Assembly: GCF_003946045.1 (NCBI RefSeq)
Contig: NZ_RHNW01000001.1
Location: 62,001 to 126,000, forward strand
DNA length: 64,000 nucleotides
Direction: 5' to 3'
Source: Levilactobacillus mulengensis
GTDB lineage: Bacteria > Bacillota > Bacilli > Lactobacillales > Lactobacillaceae
Shown piece by piece: positions 16,332 through 24,903 of the stretch. A program made the translations under genes and the position numbers. Under the pieces are notes generated by a model. The model was not told the DNA's origin. It made no database searches and was given only the letters and a program-made list of their open reading frames with translations. Positions within the stretch are counted from its first letter, which is position 1, and the number at the start of each line of letters is the position of its first letter.

Positions 16332-17642
16332 ATGAATCTTGCAAATACAGCATTCGTGTTGATTGCCAGTATTTTAGTCTTGTTTATGACTCCTGGATTG
16401 GCATTTTTCTACGGGGGCCTGGTCTCCGAGAAAAACGTGGTCAATACGATGTTGTCGGTCTTTATTATGACTGGCGTGGCCATTTTGCTGTGGGTGTTCG
16501 TCGGCTACTCGCTGTCCTTTTCAGGCAATGTGCTCGGCGTCGTGGGCAACTTACGCCATGCCTTCATGAATGGTGTTAACTTGGCTAGCCTGACCGCCAG
16601 TCATATTCCGGTTGGCGTGTATTCGCTGTTTCAAATGATGTTTGCCATTATTACCCCGGCTTTATTTGTGGGGGCCGTGGTCGGCCGGATTCGGTTTAAA
16701 TTTCTTTTGCTATTTCTGCTGGCGTGGTCCGTCTGCATTTACTACCCGATGGTGCACCTGGTCTGGAGTCCAGCGGGGTGGCTGGCCAAATTGGGGGTCT
16801 TGGATTTCGCCGGTGGGACCGTGGTGCACATCAATGCCGGGGTGACGGCGTTGGTACTGTCGGCCTGGTTGGGACCGCGGTTGGCCAAGGATCATCCCGG
16901 GCAACACTATAACTTACCGTGGGTCCTGCTGGGGACGGCCATCTTGTGGGTCGGGTGGTATGGCTTCAACGCCGGCAGTGCCTTAGCCGTCAATGGTGTG
17001 GCCGTTCAAGCGGCGATTACCAGCACGGTGGCCACGGCTACGGCGATGGTGGTCTGGATGTTTCTGGATATCTGGACGAGTGGCAAACCCACGTTGGTCG
17101 GCGTCTGTACCGGCACGCTCTGCGGACTCGTCGCCATCACGCCAGCGGCCGGTTACGTGACCGTGATGGGATCCGTGGCGATTGGCACCTTGGCGACCCT
17201 GGCCAGCTACGGCTTCATTGCAATTGTAAAACCCAAGCTGGGAGTCGACGATGCCCTAGATGCCTTCGGGTGTCACGGGGTGAGCGGCATCGTCGGCAGT
17301 ATCCTAACGGGGGTCTTTGCCAGCAAGGCCGTTAACCCGGCGGTCACCCAAAATGGGTTGATTTACGGTGGCGGCTGGCACTTGCTGGGGATTCAACTTC
17401 TGGCAACGGGCCTGACGATTGCGCTGGTTGCCGTGATGGGCAGCGGCTTGATCTTACTCTTGCGGCGGTTGACCCCCATGCGGGTCGATGCGGCCGAAGA
17501 GGCCCTGGGCCTGGATCAGGGGGAACATGGCGAGCAGGTCGACTACACGGTCGGACTCAGTGAAAAGCTCACGGATTATCGGGCGGATCAGGAACTGTAC
17601 GCGCCCGAGTTCAAGGGGCAGCTCCAACACTTGCAAAAATGA
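16332..17642 (+). CDS. amtB: Ammonium transporter
   Basis: 436-residue Amt/Rh channel with about 11 membrane segments. Characteristic are FFYGGLVSEKNVVNTM, DFAGGTVVHINAGVTALVLS and FGCHGVSGIVGSI with conserved pore histidines. It imports ammonia/ammonium. The frame opens 42 bases earlier, but AAAGAGGGCG lies just before the ATG at 16332, and the GlnR box occupies the upstream bases, so I use 16332. No glnK (PII) gene follows, so regulation is probably transcriptional through GlnR. Confidence 0.94.
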   Translation: MNLANTAFVLIASILVLFMTPGLAFFYGGLVSEKNVVNTMLSVFIMTGVAILLWVFVGYSLSFSGNVLGVVGNLRHAFMNGVNLASLTASHIPVGVYSLFQMMFAIITPALFVGAVVGRIRFKFLLLFLLAWSVCIYYPMVHLVWSPAGWLAKLGVLDFAGGTVVHINAGVTALVLSAWLGPRLAKDHPGQHYNLPWVLLGTAILWVGWYGFNAGSALAVNGVAVQAAITSTVATATAMVVWMFLDIWTSGKPTLVGVCTGTLCGLVAITPAAGYVTVMGSVAIGTLATLASYGFIAIVKPKLGVDDALDAFGCHGVSGIVGSILTGVFASKAVNPAVTQNGLIYGGGWHLLGIQLLATGLTIALVAVMGSGLILLLRRLTPMRVDAAEEALGLDQGEHGEQVDYTVGLSEKLTDYRADQELYAPEFKGQLQHLQK

Positions 17643-17738
17643 GTTGGTGGTTGAGCGCTTCCGGTGGCGGATTTAACGTTTTCCGTAACACAGGCCACTG
17701 AGTAAAGTTAGTGACTTTCTTAAGGTTGTCCTAGATGA

Positions 17739-17767
17739 TTGCTGTTTACCCCCGAACTTGCTAAACT
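17739..17767 (+). promoter_or_regulatory. SigmaA-type promoter for the small membrane protein
   Basis: TTGCTG and TAAACT with a 17-base spacer, 50 bases upstream of the start codon at 17817. Confidence 0.55.
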
Positions 17768-17816
17768 AAGGGTGTGTTTAGGGGACACGTGTTTGAACAC
17801 TCTTGGGGGGATTATA

Positions 17817-18011
17817 ATGAATAAAGATCAATGGGCACTGATTGCCTTAGTTGTGTTAGCCGTTTGTGGGTTGAGCCTGGTGCTCCTACTCATGAAGTCA
17901 CCAATGTGGGCCTTCGGTTTTCCGGTAGCGTTCGCTGGTTTAGGACTGGCGTGCTACGGGATCGAAGATTTGATGACCAAGCTGACAAAGAAAAACAATC
18001 GCGAAGCTTAA
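17817..18011 (+). CDS. Small two-segment membrane protein
   Basis: 64 residues (MNKDQWALIALVVLAVCGLS onward) with two hydrophobic helices and a basic C-terminal tail KLTKKNNREA. A strong GGGGGGA ribosome-binding site sits before the ATG; the longer upstream frame has none. No family recognised. It has its own promoter and terminator. Confidence 0.7.
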   Translation: MNKDQWALIALVVLAVCGLSLVLLLMKSPMWAFGFPVAFAGLGLACYGIEDLMTKLTKKNNREA

Positions 18012-18033
18012 ATCTGAAGAGAATCGAAAAAAT

Positions 18034-18062
18034 AAAGACGGCCAGTGAGCCGTCTTTTTTGT
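18034..18062 (+). terminator. Terminator after the small membrane protein
   Basis: AAGACGGC-CAGTGA-GCCGTCTTTTTT. Confidence 0.92.
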
Positions 18063-18145
18063 TGCGCCGAACTACGTGTGTTTTGCGTCTTTACAGGGCC
18101 CGCCTCGGCTTGCTAAAATGAAGAGGTAAAGGCGATGAGCGAAAA

Positions 18146-19234
18146 GTGACAGAACAACAAACAACGTCGGTGGCGGATGCCGGCGATTACCTCAAGGCAT
18201 TTGCCTGCACGGCGGTCATGCTGCAGACGGTCTTGAGCTGGGCGATAACCACCCCGGCCGGTCGATCGATTCAGGTGGAGCTTGCCGGGGTCTATCTGGC
18301 CGTAAAATTTACGGCCCCGGCCTTCATCTGTGGCATTCTCTTCACCACGATTCGAACGACGGACGTGACGCAACCGACCTATGGCCAGTATCTGCGGCAA
18401 CAGTGGTCGGCGTTAGGGGTGCCGACGGTCTGGTGGTCGCTGGCCTACTTGCTCCTGCAACCGCAACTGCAGCAGCACCACTCATATACGTCGCTGGGTC
18501 AATTTGGCTGGCAGCTGATCAACGGAAATGCCGCACCACACTTGTGGTACAATACCATGATGCTGCAGATCATTCTACTGATGCCCCTGTGGTGGGCGAT
18601 TCGGCGACAGATCACGACGCGGCGCCGTTTCTGGTGGACCGCGGGTTTGAGTGGCGCCTGGATGCTTGGCTGGGTGGTCAGCTATCACCAGCTGATCACG
18701 CCCGCCGCACGGGTCGGTCGCTGGTATTGGCTCGACCGGGTCTTCTGGGGCTTTGCCCTCTATGCGGTCTTGGGCATGCTACTCTGGCTGGCTTGGTCAC
18801 ACATTCGGCAGTGGCGGTGGACGTGGGTACCGTTACTGGTTGGCGCACTGGCGACGCTGGTCTGGCAAGTTCACGACCTACTGGCCACGGGTCGGCCAAT
18901 CGCGTTGGCCCGCAGCAGCTACTACGCACCGGCGACGGTCTTCTATGGCCTGTGTGTGATTGGCTTGCTGGCAAGTCTGGCCGCGTGGCAACAACGACAA
19001 CGGGCCCGGGGGTTAGTGGTGATTCACTGGCTAGCGACCTACGCGTACCGCGCATACTTGGCCAATGTCTTTTGGTTAGCACTGATTTGGCGCTTTGGCG
19101 GTCAGGCGTTAACGGCGGTCCATCCCGTGGGTGGCATCCTAGTGAGTTACCTGCTGACTTGGGTCTGGTCGTTTGCGACGGCGTACGGCATACATAGGAT
19201 TTGGCAATGGACGAAAGGAACGGTGGCAAAATGA
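18146..19234 (+). CDS. Acyltransferase-3-like integral membrane protein
   Basis: 362 residues with about ten membrane helices, of which the first starts near DAGDYLKAFACTAVMLQTVL, a pattern close to the DYLR-type N terminus of acyltransferase family 3 (surface polysaccharide O-acetylation). Further helices are Trp-rich. The expected catalytic His is not obvious, so the call is to family only. The start is GTG at 18146; an ATG at 18135 hits a stop after four codons. Its stop overlaps the next gene as ATGA, so it is coupled to the Nudix gene. Confidence 0.7.
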   Translation: MTEQQTTSVADAGDYLKAFACTAVMLQTVLSWAITTPAGRSIQVELAGVYLAVKFTAPAFICGILFTTIRTTDVTQPTYGQYLRQQWSALGVPTVWWSLAYLLLQPQLQQHHSYTSLGQFGWQLINGNAAPHLWYNTMMLQIILLMPLWWAIRRQITTRRRFWWTAGLSGAWMLGWVVSYHQLITPAARVGRWYWLDRVFWGFALYAVLGMLLWLAWSHIRQWRWTWVPLLVGALATLVWQVHDLLATGRPIALARSSYYAPATVFYGLCVIGLLASLAAWQQRQRARGLVVIHWLATYAYRAYLANVFWLALIWRFGGQALTAVHPVGGILVSYLLTWVWSFATAYGIHRIWQWTKGTVAK

Positions 19235-19710
19235 CAACACGTGATAGGACCCAACCGGTTGAACTGGTCACGATGATCATGGTGACGGACCCCCAGACGA
19301 AACGCGTTTTGGTGGAAGATAAAGTGAACGTGCCCTGGAAGGCGGGACACAGTTTTCCCGGTGGCCACGTGGAAGTCGGCGAGACCTGTGCTCAGGCGGC
19401 TGTCAGGGAAGTGTTCGAGGAAACCGGCTTGCAGTTGTCGACGGTTGACTTCTGTGGGACGTGTGAGTGGTTCGACACGTCTCGGCAAAAACGGAAGCTG
19501 GGCTTGCTGTACCGCGGGGATACATTTACCGGCGAGTTAAAGGCTAGCGATGAGGGCTGGGTCGGCTGGTTGCCACTCAGCGAAATGACCCCGGCAAAGA
19601 GTGCCGAGAGTATGGCGGCATTGTTGCGGGTCTTCAATCGCGAGGTTCCGGCGGTGGTTAGCGATGCCTGGAATGGGCCGTTAGTCGATGATCTTCGGGA
19701 TGAGTCGTAA
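19231..19710 (+). CDS. Nudix hydrolase (MutT-like)
   Basis: 159 residues with a full Nudix box GX5EX7REUXEEXGU from GGHVEVGETCAQAA through VREVFEETGL. It hydrolyses a nucleoside diphosphate linked to another moiety; the substrate is not predictable. The N terminus (VELVTMIMVTDPQTKRVLVE) matches MutT/8-oxo-dGTP-type relatives in Lactobacillaceae. The ATG at 19231 overlaps the acyltransferase stop, which decides this start over the frame opening at 19201. Confidence 0.9.
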   Translation: MTTRDRTQPVELVTMIMVTDPQTKRVLVEDKVNVPWKAGHSFPGGHVEVGETCAQAAVREVFEETGLQLSTVDFCGTCEWFDTSRQKRKLGLLYRGDTFTGELKASDEGWVGWLPLSEMTPAKSAESMAALLRVFNREVPAVVSDAWNGPLVDDLRDES

Positions 19711-19723
19711 AAGCTAGTCGCTT

Positions 19724-19776
19724 AGAATCGCTAGACGCAGAGTCGTTGATGTCGAGAGACGTTGGCGATTTTTTTC
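19724..19776 (+). terminator. Terminator after the Nudix gene
   Basis: AATCGC...ACG pairs with CGTTGGCGATT and is followed by seven T residues. Confidence 0.7.
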
Positions 19777-19879
19777 GTTGGCTCAACGACTAGAGCAATC
19801 ACCAGTCAGCTAGACAATCGGCAAGGCGGCTACACGAGCACCATCCTGATATTTTTAGCAGGCAAGCAATGTTTATCTA

Positions 19880-19907
19880 TTGTAAGCGGTTACAAAAACG
19901 GGTAAAC
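19880..19907 (+). promoter_or_regulatory. cre site overlapping the -35 of a promoter
   Basis: TGTAAGCGGTTACA (19881-19894) fits the CcpA operator consensus TGWNANCGNTNWCA exactly. It overlaps TTGTAA, which with TAAACT 17 bases later forms a promoter. Binding of CcpA would block the -35 and repress the gene at 19945. Confidence 0.8.
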
Positions 19908-19944
19908 TAAAGGTGTAAAGATTGTGATAAAGGGAGCGATAATC

Positions 19945-20289
19945 GTGAAATCAACTGTTCAAACGCAACGCTGGTACGGTTACTTCTTTATCGGGCTGAG
20001 TGTCGTGGCCCTAGGGATGACCGGCCTGCTGGCAATTCCAATGATTGATCGGGCACTGTTGTTGACGACGGCCCTCACGTTACTGGTGTACGGGCTGACG
20101 TACCAACCACGCATTGGTCGTGGCTGGTGGCGGCTGTTACTAGGCGTGAGCGTTATTGTTGGCGTCGCCGATGTTGTCTTAACGTTGACGGTGGCTCCGG
20201 TCTTACTCACGGCTCTGTTTAGCTTTGCTTTACCGTTTGCATTTTTAAGTGTTTTATTAGGGTTCTTGAAACAACGTGTCCGGGCCTAG
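19945..20289 (+). CDS. Small membrane protein under catabolite control
   Basis: 114 residues, four predicted membrane helices (YFFIGLSVVALGMTGLLAIP and following). No family recognised. The GTG at 19945 has AAAGGGAG nine bases upstream; the frame opens at 19924 without support. The consensus cre on its promoter implies repression by glucose. A bidirectional terminator separates it from the convergent CPBP gene. Confidence 0.72.
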   Translation: MKSTVQTQRWYGYFFIGLSVVALGMTGLLAIPMIDRALLLTTALTLLVYGLTYQPRIGRGWWRLLLGVSVIVGVADVVLTLTVAPVLLTALFSFALPFAFLSVLLGFLKQRVRA

Positions 20290-20301
20290 CCTGGTTACAC
20301 G

Positions 20302-20346
20302 AAAAAAGCGTCTGGGATGAAAAATTCCCGGACGCTTTTGATTTTT
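20302..20346. terminator. Bidirectional terminator
   Basis: AAAAAGCGTCTGGGA pairs with TCCCGGACGCTTTT; A and T runs on both sides serve 19945 (plus) and 20366 (minus). Confidence 0.9.
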
Positions 20347-20365
20347 AATGCAATTGAGTCCCACT

Positions 20366-21037
20366 TTACCCAAAGAGGGTGACCAAAATATCCCAGGTCA
20401 TGTGGGTGGCGATGCCGGGCCACAAGGAATGACTGCGGGCGTACAACCACCCGAAGAGTAGGCCCAACAGGAAGACGGAGACCAGATTGCTGATCCACAG
20501 CATCGGGCTCATGGCGGGGACCGTCGTCAGGTAACGGGGGATGTGCATGCTGGCAAAGGCCAGTGCCTGAATCACGTTGGCAGTGGTGAGCGAGAATTTC
20601 TGTAACAGGGCATTTAGGAAGTAGCCCCGGAACAGGAACTCTTCACTGACGCCGACGACCAGGAAATAGCGACCCCAGAATTGGGGGATGAAAGTGTGAT
20701 TAACGTTCAGACCGTGATGGGCCAACCAAAATTCACCCAGCAGGTAAACAATGATAATGCCCCAGACGACATAGCCGGCGGCAAATCGCCATGCTGGTTG
20801 CCACTGTTTGGCATTGCTCAGGGTGAGACGTTGATGGTTGCGGTCAGCTTGATGGATGAACCACCAGGCCAGCCCTAACCAGACGGCTAATTTAATGGCA
20901 TCGAGCGCCAATTCTTGGGGCCAGCCGGTCAGGTGTTTTTCGATGGGACTGTTGAGACCGACCTGAACGGCGAGCCAGATGAACCAGCAACTGATGAATT
21001 GCAAAATAAGACGACGATTGGAGACGGGTTCAGACAT
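20366..21037 (-). CDS. CPBP-family intramembrane metalloprotease
   Basis: 223 residues, about six to eight membrane helices. The EEFLFRGYF motif (EExxxR), the ASMHIPRY segment and the late GIATHMTWD segment are the family's metal and catalytic motifs. Members act as type II CAAX-like proteases, and in lactobacilli some give immunity to bacteriocins or process peptides; the role here is unknown. I chose the ATG at 21037 behind GAAAAGAG, nine bases inside a GTG alternative. It is divergent from a TetR gene. Confidence 0.88.
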   Translation of the reverse strand: MSEPVSNRRLILQFISCWFIWLAVQVGLNSPIEKHLTGWPQELALDAIKLAVWLGLAWWFIHQADRNHQRLTLSNAKQWQPAWRFAAGYVVWGIIIVYLLGEFWLAHHGLNVNHTFIPQFWGRYFLVVGVSEEFLFRGYFLNALLQKFSLTTANVIQALAFASMHIPRYLTTVPAMSPMLWISNLVSVFLLGLLFGWLYARSHSLWPGIATHMTWDILVTLFG

Positions 21038-21138
21038 AGACGACACTCTTTTCTTTGAATAGACGCATTAACTTTATTGTAAGACAAGTAGCCGTGAGAA
21101 GGGGCGTAAAAATGTGTAAGGATTGGTTAAAAATAGAA

Positions 21139-21204
21139 GTAAGCACTATTAACGACAAATGTAATCACTGTTTACATATAAAGTAATCAATGTTAACATA
21201 AGGA
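21139..21204 (+). promoter_or_regulatory. Three 22-bp direct repeats, candidate operator
   Basis: Three adjacent units at 21139, 21161 and 21183 share the core GTAAnCAnTnTTnAC; units two and three share GTAATCAnTGTTnACATA. The 22-base phase is two helical turns, so a protein would meet all three on one DNA face. They lie between the divergent CPBP and TetR genes and end 32 bases before the TetR start. Confidence 0.7.
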
Positions 21205-21236
21205 CACAAACGTTACCGTGAAAGGAATTGACCCTG

Positions 21237-21755
21237 ATGACAAAATTACCCTACCACCGTGAGAATTTAGCAGCAGCAATTCAGCAGCAAGCCCGTCAGC
21301 AACTCGAAACAGCTGGTGCCGAACAACTTTCTTTGCGCCAAATCGCCCGTTTTTTGGCCGTGACACCGGCGGCAGTTTACCGCCATTTCCCAGATAAGGC
21401 GAGTTTATTAGCAGCCTTACGAGCAGACATCACGGCGGAACTAACGGCCACTTTACGTGAAAACGTGTTGGACTCGGCCGATGCCACAACCATGCTCCAA
21501 CACATGGTCCGGAATCTTCTAGCCTATGCGGATCAGCATCCCCAAGCCGTGGCCTTTGTCTTGACGGCACCACTACCAGTGCCAATCAGCTTGACGACCG
21601 TGGTGACCCTATACGCAGCCCAACAAGGCCAGACGGCAGTTGCTCCTGAAGCGGGGCAGGCCGTTTGGACCTTCTTGATTGGGGTCCTGACACAGTACCC
21701 ACAGGACCAGGCCACGGTAGACTGGGTCGTTGCTGTGATTGAACGACTACTATAA
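21237..21755 (+). CDS. TetR-family transcriptional regulator
   Basis: 172 residues. The N-terminal TetR helix-turn-helix reads LSLRQIARFLAVTPAAVYRH followed by FPDKASLLAALRADI. The C-terminal ligand domain resembles the WHG-type of short regulators. AAAGGA lies ten bases before the ATG at 21237. It is divergent from the CPBP protease gene with three 22-bp direct repeats between them, so it probably controls itself and that gene (inference). Confidence 0.9.
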   Translation: MTKLPYHRENLAAAIQQQARQQLETAGAEQLSLRQIARFLAVTPAAVYRHFPDKASLLAALRADITAELTATLRENVLDSADATTMLQHMVRNLLAYADQHPQAVAFVLTAPLPVPISLTTVVTLYAAQQGQTAVAPEAGQAVWTFLIGVLTQYPQDQATVDWVVAVIERLL

Positions 21756-21951
21756 AAACGCGCTGAATCATCTAGTTAAAGTATTCACAATAAAATGCAA
21801 GAATAAGTGAACAAATCACAAAGCAACAGTATTCACGTCAAATCAGCATTTTAACTGAATTCGTCAATTAAAATATAATGAGAAAATTTACGGGCTTTTT
21901 AGAAAGGACCATGCTACACTAAAATCATCTCAAGATTTGGAGGCGGTTGCC

Positions 21952-23454
21952 ATGGCAAAAACGGAAGCGGATTTCCTGGCTTTGGTGAAGCAGATTAGTT
22001 TATTAGACATGAATTTGTCCCTCATGGGCTGGGACGCGCGCACGTACCTACCCAAGGATGGGGCGAGTTTTCGGGGCGAGTTGACGGCCTACATCGGCGC
22101 CAAAGAAATGGCGTTGACCACGGGACCCGAGATGGGCGCATTTATCGCCTACTTCACGGCACATCCCGAAGCACTCGATGCCAAGGGCCAACAGGTCTTA
22201 CGGCTGGTCAAGCGGGAGTACGACTTGAACCATGATATTCCGGCGGATGATTACGCAGCCTACCAGCGAACGGTTTCGGATGCCCAACAGGTGTGGGAGA
22301 CGGCGCGTGAGGCCCAGGACTTTACGGTTCTCCAGCCGTATATTGAAAAAATTGTCGCCTACCAAAAGCAGTTCATTCCTTACTGGCAAAATGGGCAGGC
22401 CACGCCCTACGACGTGTTGCTCGACCAGTACGAGCCGGGGATGACGGTCGCGCAGTTGGATCCCATCATGGAGACGTTGAAGGCAGGTATCAAGCACATT
22501 CGCGCGGTCATTGCGACCGGAACCGAACCGCGGGTGGACTTCATGAGTCGTGCCGTGCCCGAAGACGTTCAGGAACGGGTGGTCCGCGCCACGGTCGAGC
22601 GACTGGGGTACGATTTCAACAAGGGGGACCTGTCCCGCAGCATTCATCCGTTTACGGTCCCACTGAACCGCAACGATGCTCGGATCACCAACCGCTATGG
22701 CGTGCATGATTTTCAAATGTCGCTGCTAGGTGGGATCCACGAGGCGGGGCACGGCCTGTACATGCAAAACTTTGACCCGGACTTTGACTACACGCCACTG
22801 TCTAACGCGCCATCGATGGGCCTGCACGAGTCGCAGTCGCTCTTCAACGAAATTTTCATCGGCCGCAACCCGGCGTTCTGGCAAGGGGCGTACGGGCGTT
22901 TCCAGGCGGCCACCGGCGATATCTTTACGGACATCGATGAGCCCACGTTCTACCAGGGATTCATGGCCACTAAGCCAACGCTGATCCGGACCGAGGCCGA
23001 TCCCCTGACGTATCCGTTACACATTATCGTGCGCTACGAATTGGAGAAGGCCTTGTTCAATGGCGAAACCACGGTGGCGGAATTGCCGGCCCTGTGGCGC
23101 CAGAAGTATCAGGAATACCTGGGCATCACCCCGGCCAACGACACCGAAGGCATTTTACAGGACATCCACTGGCCGGGTGGGGACTTCGGCTACTTCCCAA
23201 CGTATCTGTTGGGGCAAATTTACGCGGCCCAGTTCTACCACAAGATGAGCCAGACGTTGCCGGTGGCGGACATCTTAGCCAGCGGCGACTACGCTCCGAT
23301 CACCGAGTGGCGGCGAGAAAATATTTTCCGTTTGGGTGCTAGCGTGACGCCACAAGAACTGGTTCAACGGGTGACCGGGGAGCCGCTCAATCCACAATAC
23401 TGGCTGGACTGGATGACCCAGACGTTTAAGACGGCGTATCAGGTTCAGGACTAA
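21952..23454 (+). CDS. Carboxypeptidase M32 (thermostable carboxypeptidase 1 family)
   Basis: 500 residues, normal length. The zinc motif HEAGH sits at residues 263-267 in GGIHEAGHGLYMQN, and GLHESQSLFNE provides the third ligand and the HES motif of M32. It removes C-terminal residues from peptides in the cytoplasm. The ATG at 21952 lies ten bases after GGAGG; the frame from 21937 just encodes that site. It is transcribed alone. Confidence 0.95.
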   Translation: MAKTEADFLALVKQISLLDMNLSLMGWDARTYLPKDGASFRGELTAYIGAKEMALTTGPEMGAFIAYFTAHPEALDAKGQQVLRLVKREYDLNHDIPADDYAAYQRTVSDAQQVWETAREAQDFTVLQPYIEKIVAYQKQFIPYWQNGQATPYDVLLDQYEPGMTVAQLDPIMETLKAGIKHIRAVIATGTEPRVDFMSRAVPEDVQERVVRATVERLGYDFNKGDLSRSIHPFTVPLNRNDARITNRYGVHDFQMSLLGGIHEAGHGLYMQNFDPDFDYTPLSNAPSMGLHESQSLFNEIFIGRNPAFWQGAYGRFQAATGDIFTDIDEPTFYQGFMATKPTLIRTEADPLTYPLHIIVRYELEKALFNGETTVAELPALWRQKYQEYLGITPANDTEGILQDIHWPGGDFGYFPTYLLGQIYAAQFYHKMSQTLPVADILASGDYAPITEWRRENIFRLGASVTPQELVQRVTGEPLNPQYWLDWMTQTFKTAYQVQD

Positions 23455-23474
23455 TGGCTTTACTTTCTAAAAGT

Positions 23475-23556
23475 AAGTGATACACTTGGACTTAAGTTTT
23501 AACAGGAAACTACTTGCCCATAAACGGGGAACTAACTTAAAAAAGTGAGGTCACTT
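23475..23556 (+). promoter_or_regulatory. Two AAGTG/CACTT dyads upstream of the nitroreductase
   Basis: AAGTGATACACTT (23475-23487) and AAGTGAGGTCACTT (23543-23556) are both perfect short palindromes with the same half-site. The second contains the Shine-Dalgarno GAGG of the nitroreductase gene. They may be operators for an unidentified redox-responsive regulator. Confidence 0.4.
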
Positions 23557-23562
23557 ATCAAT

Positions 23563-24165
23563 ATGGAAACGAAATTTACTGAACTAGCCAAGCAACGCCG
23601 CAGCATCTATGCCTTAGGTCGTAACGTTAAGCAAACGCCTGACGAATTGACGGCCTTGATTGAAGACAACATCAAGAACGGTCCGTCATCTTTCAACAAC
23701 CAAACGACGCGCGCCATCATTTTATACGGCGCCTCTCACGAAAAGTTGTGGGACATCGTGATTGACCGCCTGAAGCAAGAGGTGCCTAACGAAGAAGCCT
23801 TCGCCAAGACGACCGCTAAGATCAACAGCTTCAAGGCAGCCTTCGGGACGGTACTCTTCTTTACCGAAACCAAGACGGTCAAGGAGTTCGAAGACAACTT
23901 CCCACTCTACGCGGACAACTTCCAGGACTGGTCCGAACAATCACAGGGGAACGCCCAATTCTCCGTCTGGACGTCATTGGCTGAAAACGGCTTGGGTGCC
24001 AACTTACAACACTACAACCCCCTGATCGATGACGAAGTGCGCGCAGCCTTCAACGTCCCAGCTAGCTGGCGTTTGCGGGCCCAACTGGACTTCGGTTCTA
24101 TCGAAAGTCCCGCTGACCCTAAGGATTACATGAATGACGACGACCGCTTCATGGTCTTCAAGTAA
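23563..24165 (+). CDS. Nitroreductase-family FMN protein
   Basis: 200 residues. The N-terminal AKQRRSIYALG and the FMN-phosphate segment PSSFNNQTTRAIILYG mark the HBN/YdgI-like branch of nitroreductases. FMN- and NAD(P)H-dependent reduction of nitro or quinone compounds is expected. The start at 23563 follows GAGGT; the first six codons of the longer frame are the ribosome-binding region. A strong terminator follows. Confidence 0.92.
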   Translation: METKFTELAKQRRSIYALGRNVKQTPDELTALIEDNIKNGPSSFNNQTTRAIILYGASHEKLWDIVIDRLKQEVPNEEAFAKTTAKINSFKAAFGTVLFFTETKTVKEFEDNFPLYADNFQDWSEQSQGNAQFSVWTSLAENGLGANLQHYNPLIDDEVRAAFNVPASWRLRAQLDFGSIESPADPKDYMNDDDRFMVFK

Positions 24166-24175
24166 TTTAACCAAA

Positions 24176-24225
24176 ATAAAAGAGAACCCCGGACCACGCC
24201 ATGGCGCGCGTTCGGGGTTCTTTTG
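24176..24225 (+). terminator. Terminator after the nitroreductase
   Basis: AAGAGAACCCCG pairs with CGGGGTTCTTTT around a 20-base loop. Confidence 0.88.
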
Positions 24226-24343
24226 CGGTTACGGGGAACTTTGCGGCCGCTTTCAGGGGAGGAGTTATGCTAAAATGAAAGCGTGCTATCACGCGCCCCA
24301 ACCAGGTCTTTGCCAACGTGAAAATCAGAGAGCCCGTGGCAGT

Positions 24344-24532
24344 TGTTCCCGCCGGTGGGCTCAAGGACCCCTGCTGTGGGGCCGGCTCCAGCCTGAGGGG
24401 CGGTCTTCCGCCTCGGCTTGAAACCGGGCAGAAAACCGCCCGGTTCCAAGACCGTCCCATGCTCTAAGCTGAGAAAAACCGCTCAGCTAAGACCATCGAC
24501 ACAGCGGGGGACCTTGGCCCACCTCTGGTCAC
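24344..24532 (+). repeat. Cloverleaf-type intergenic element, subtype B
   Basis: Starts GTTCCCGCCGGTGGGCTCAA and ends CCTTGGCCCACCTCTGGTCA. The second hairpin is CTTGAAACCGGGC with GCCCGGTTCCAAG, longer than and different from other copies but still paired. The long hairpin is TCTAAGCTGAG with CTCAGCTAAGA, as in the 2.0-kb copy. Confidence 0.82.
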
Positions 24533-24643
24533 ACACACGGACTCTCTGATTTGACCTTGACCGACGCAGGTCTCAAACTTGTTCGGCCTATCTGAGCGGA
24601 TTTACCAGGCAGTAAGGCCACGTTAACTTAGTTGGTCGATGTC

Positions 24644-24832
24644 AGTGACCAGAGGCGAGTCAGGATGACCAGCTGTGTCGATGGCGTTGGCTGAGGTCTC
24701 TCACTCAGCCTAGGCCATGGGACGACCTTGGAGACTGGGAACTTTCCAGGCTTCAAGGCGAGCTGGAAGACCGTTTCTCAGGCCGGAAGCGTTCCCCACA
24801 GCAGGGCTTCCTGAACTCGCCGCCGGGAACGG
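24644..24832 (-). repeat. Cloverleaf-type intergenic element, subtype B (inverted)
   Basis: Opposite orientation to the copy 110 bases upstream. Minus-strand start CGTTCCCGGCGGCGAGTTC, end CCTGACTCGCCTCTGGTCAC: the outer arms GGCGAGTTCAGG and CCTGACTCGCC have changed together. The long hairpin is GGCCTAGGCTGAG with CTCAGCC. The 740-base gap 24166-24903 holds these two elements, a terminator and no gene. Confidence 0.8.
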
Positions 24833-24903
24833 TCAGACCAGTTAAGTTAACGTTGGGGCGTTAACTTGTGCTTTCTAACACTAATTAGGGGGTCAGTATC
24901 GTT

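Noticed and set aside
18403-19197. 264-codon second frame inside the acyltransferase gene
   Set aside because: Overlaps a gene with clear membrane topology and coupling; it is a GC-rich shadow frame.
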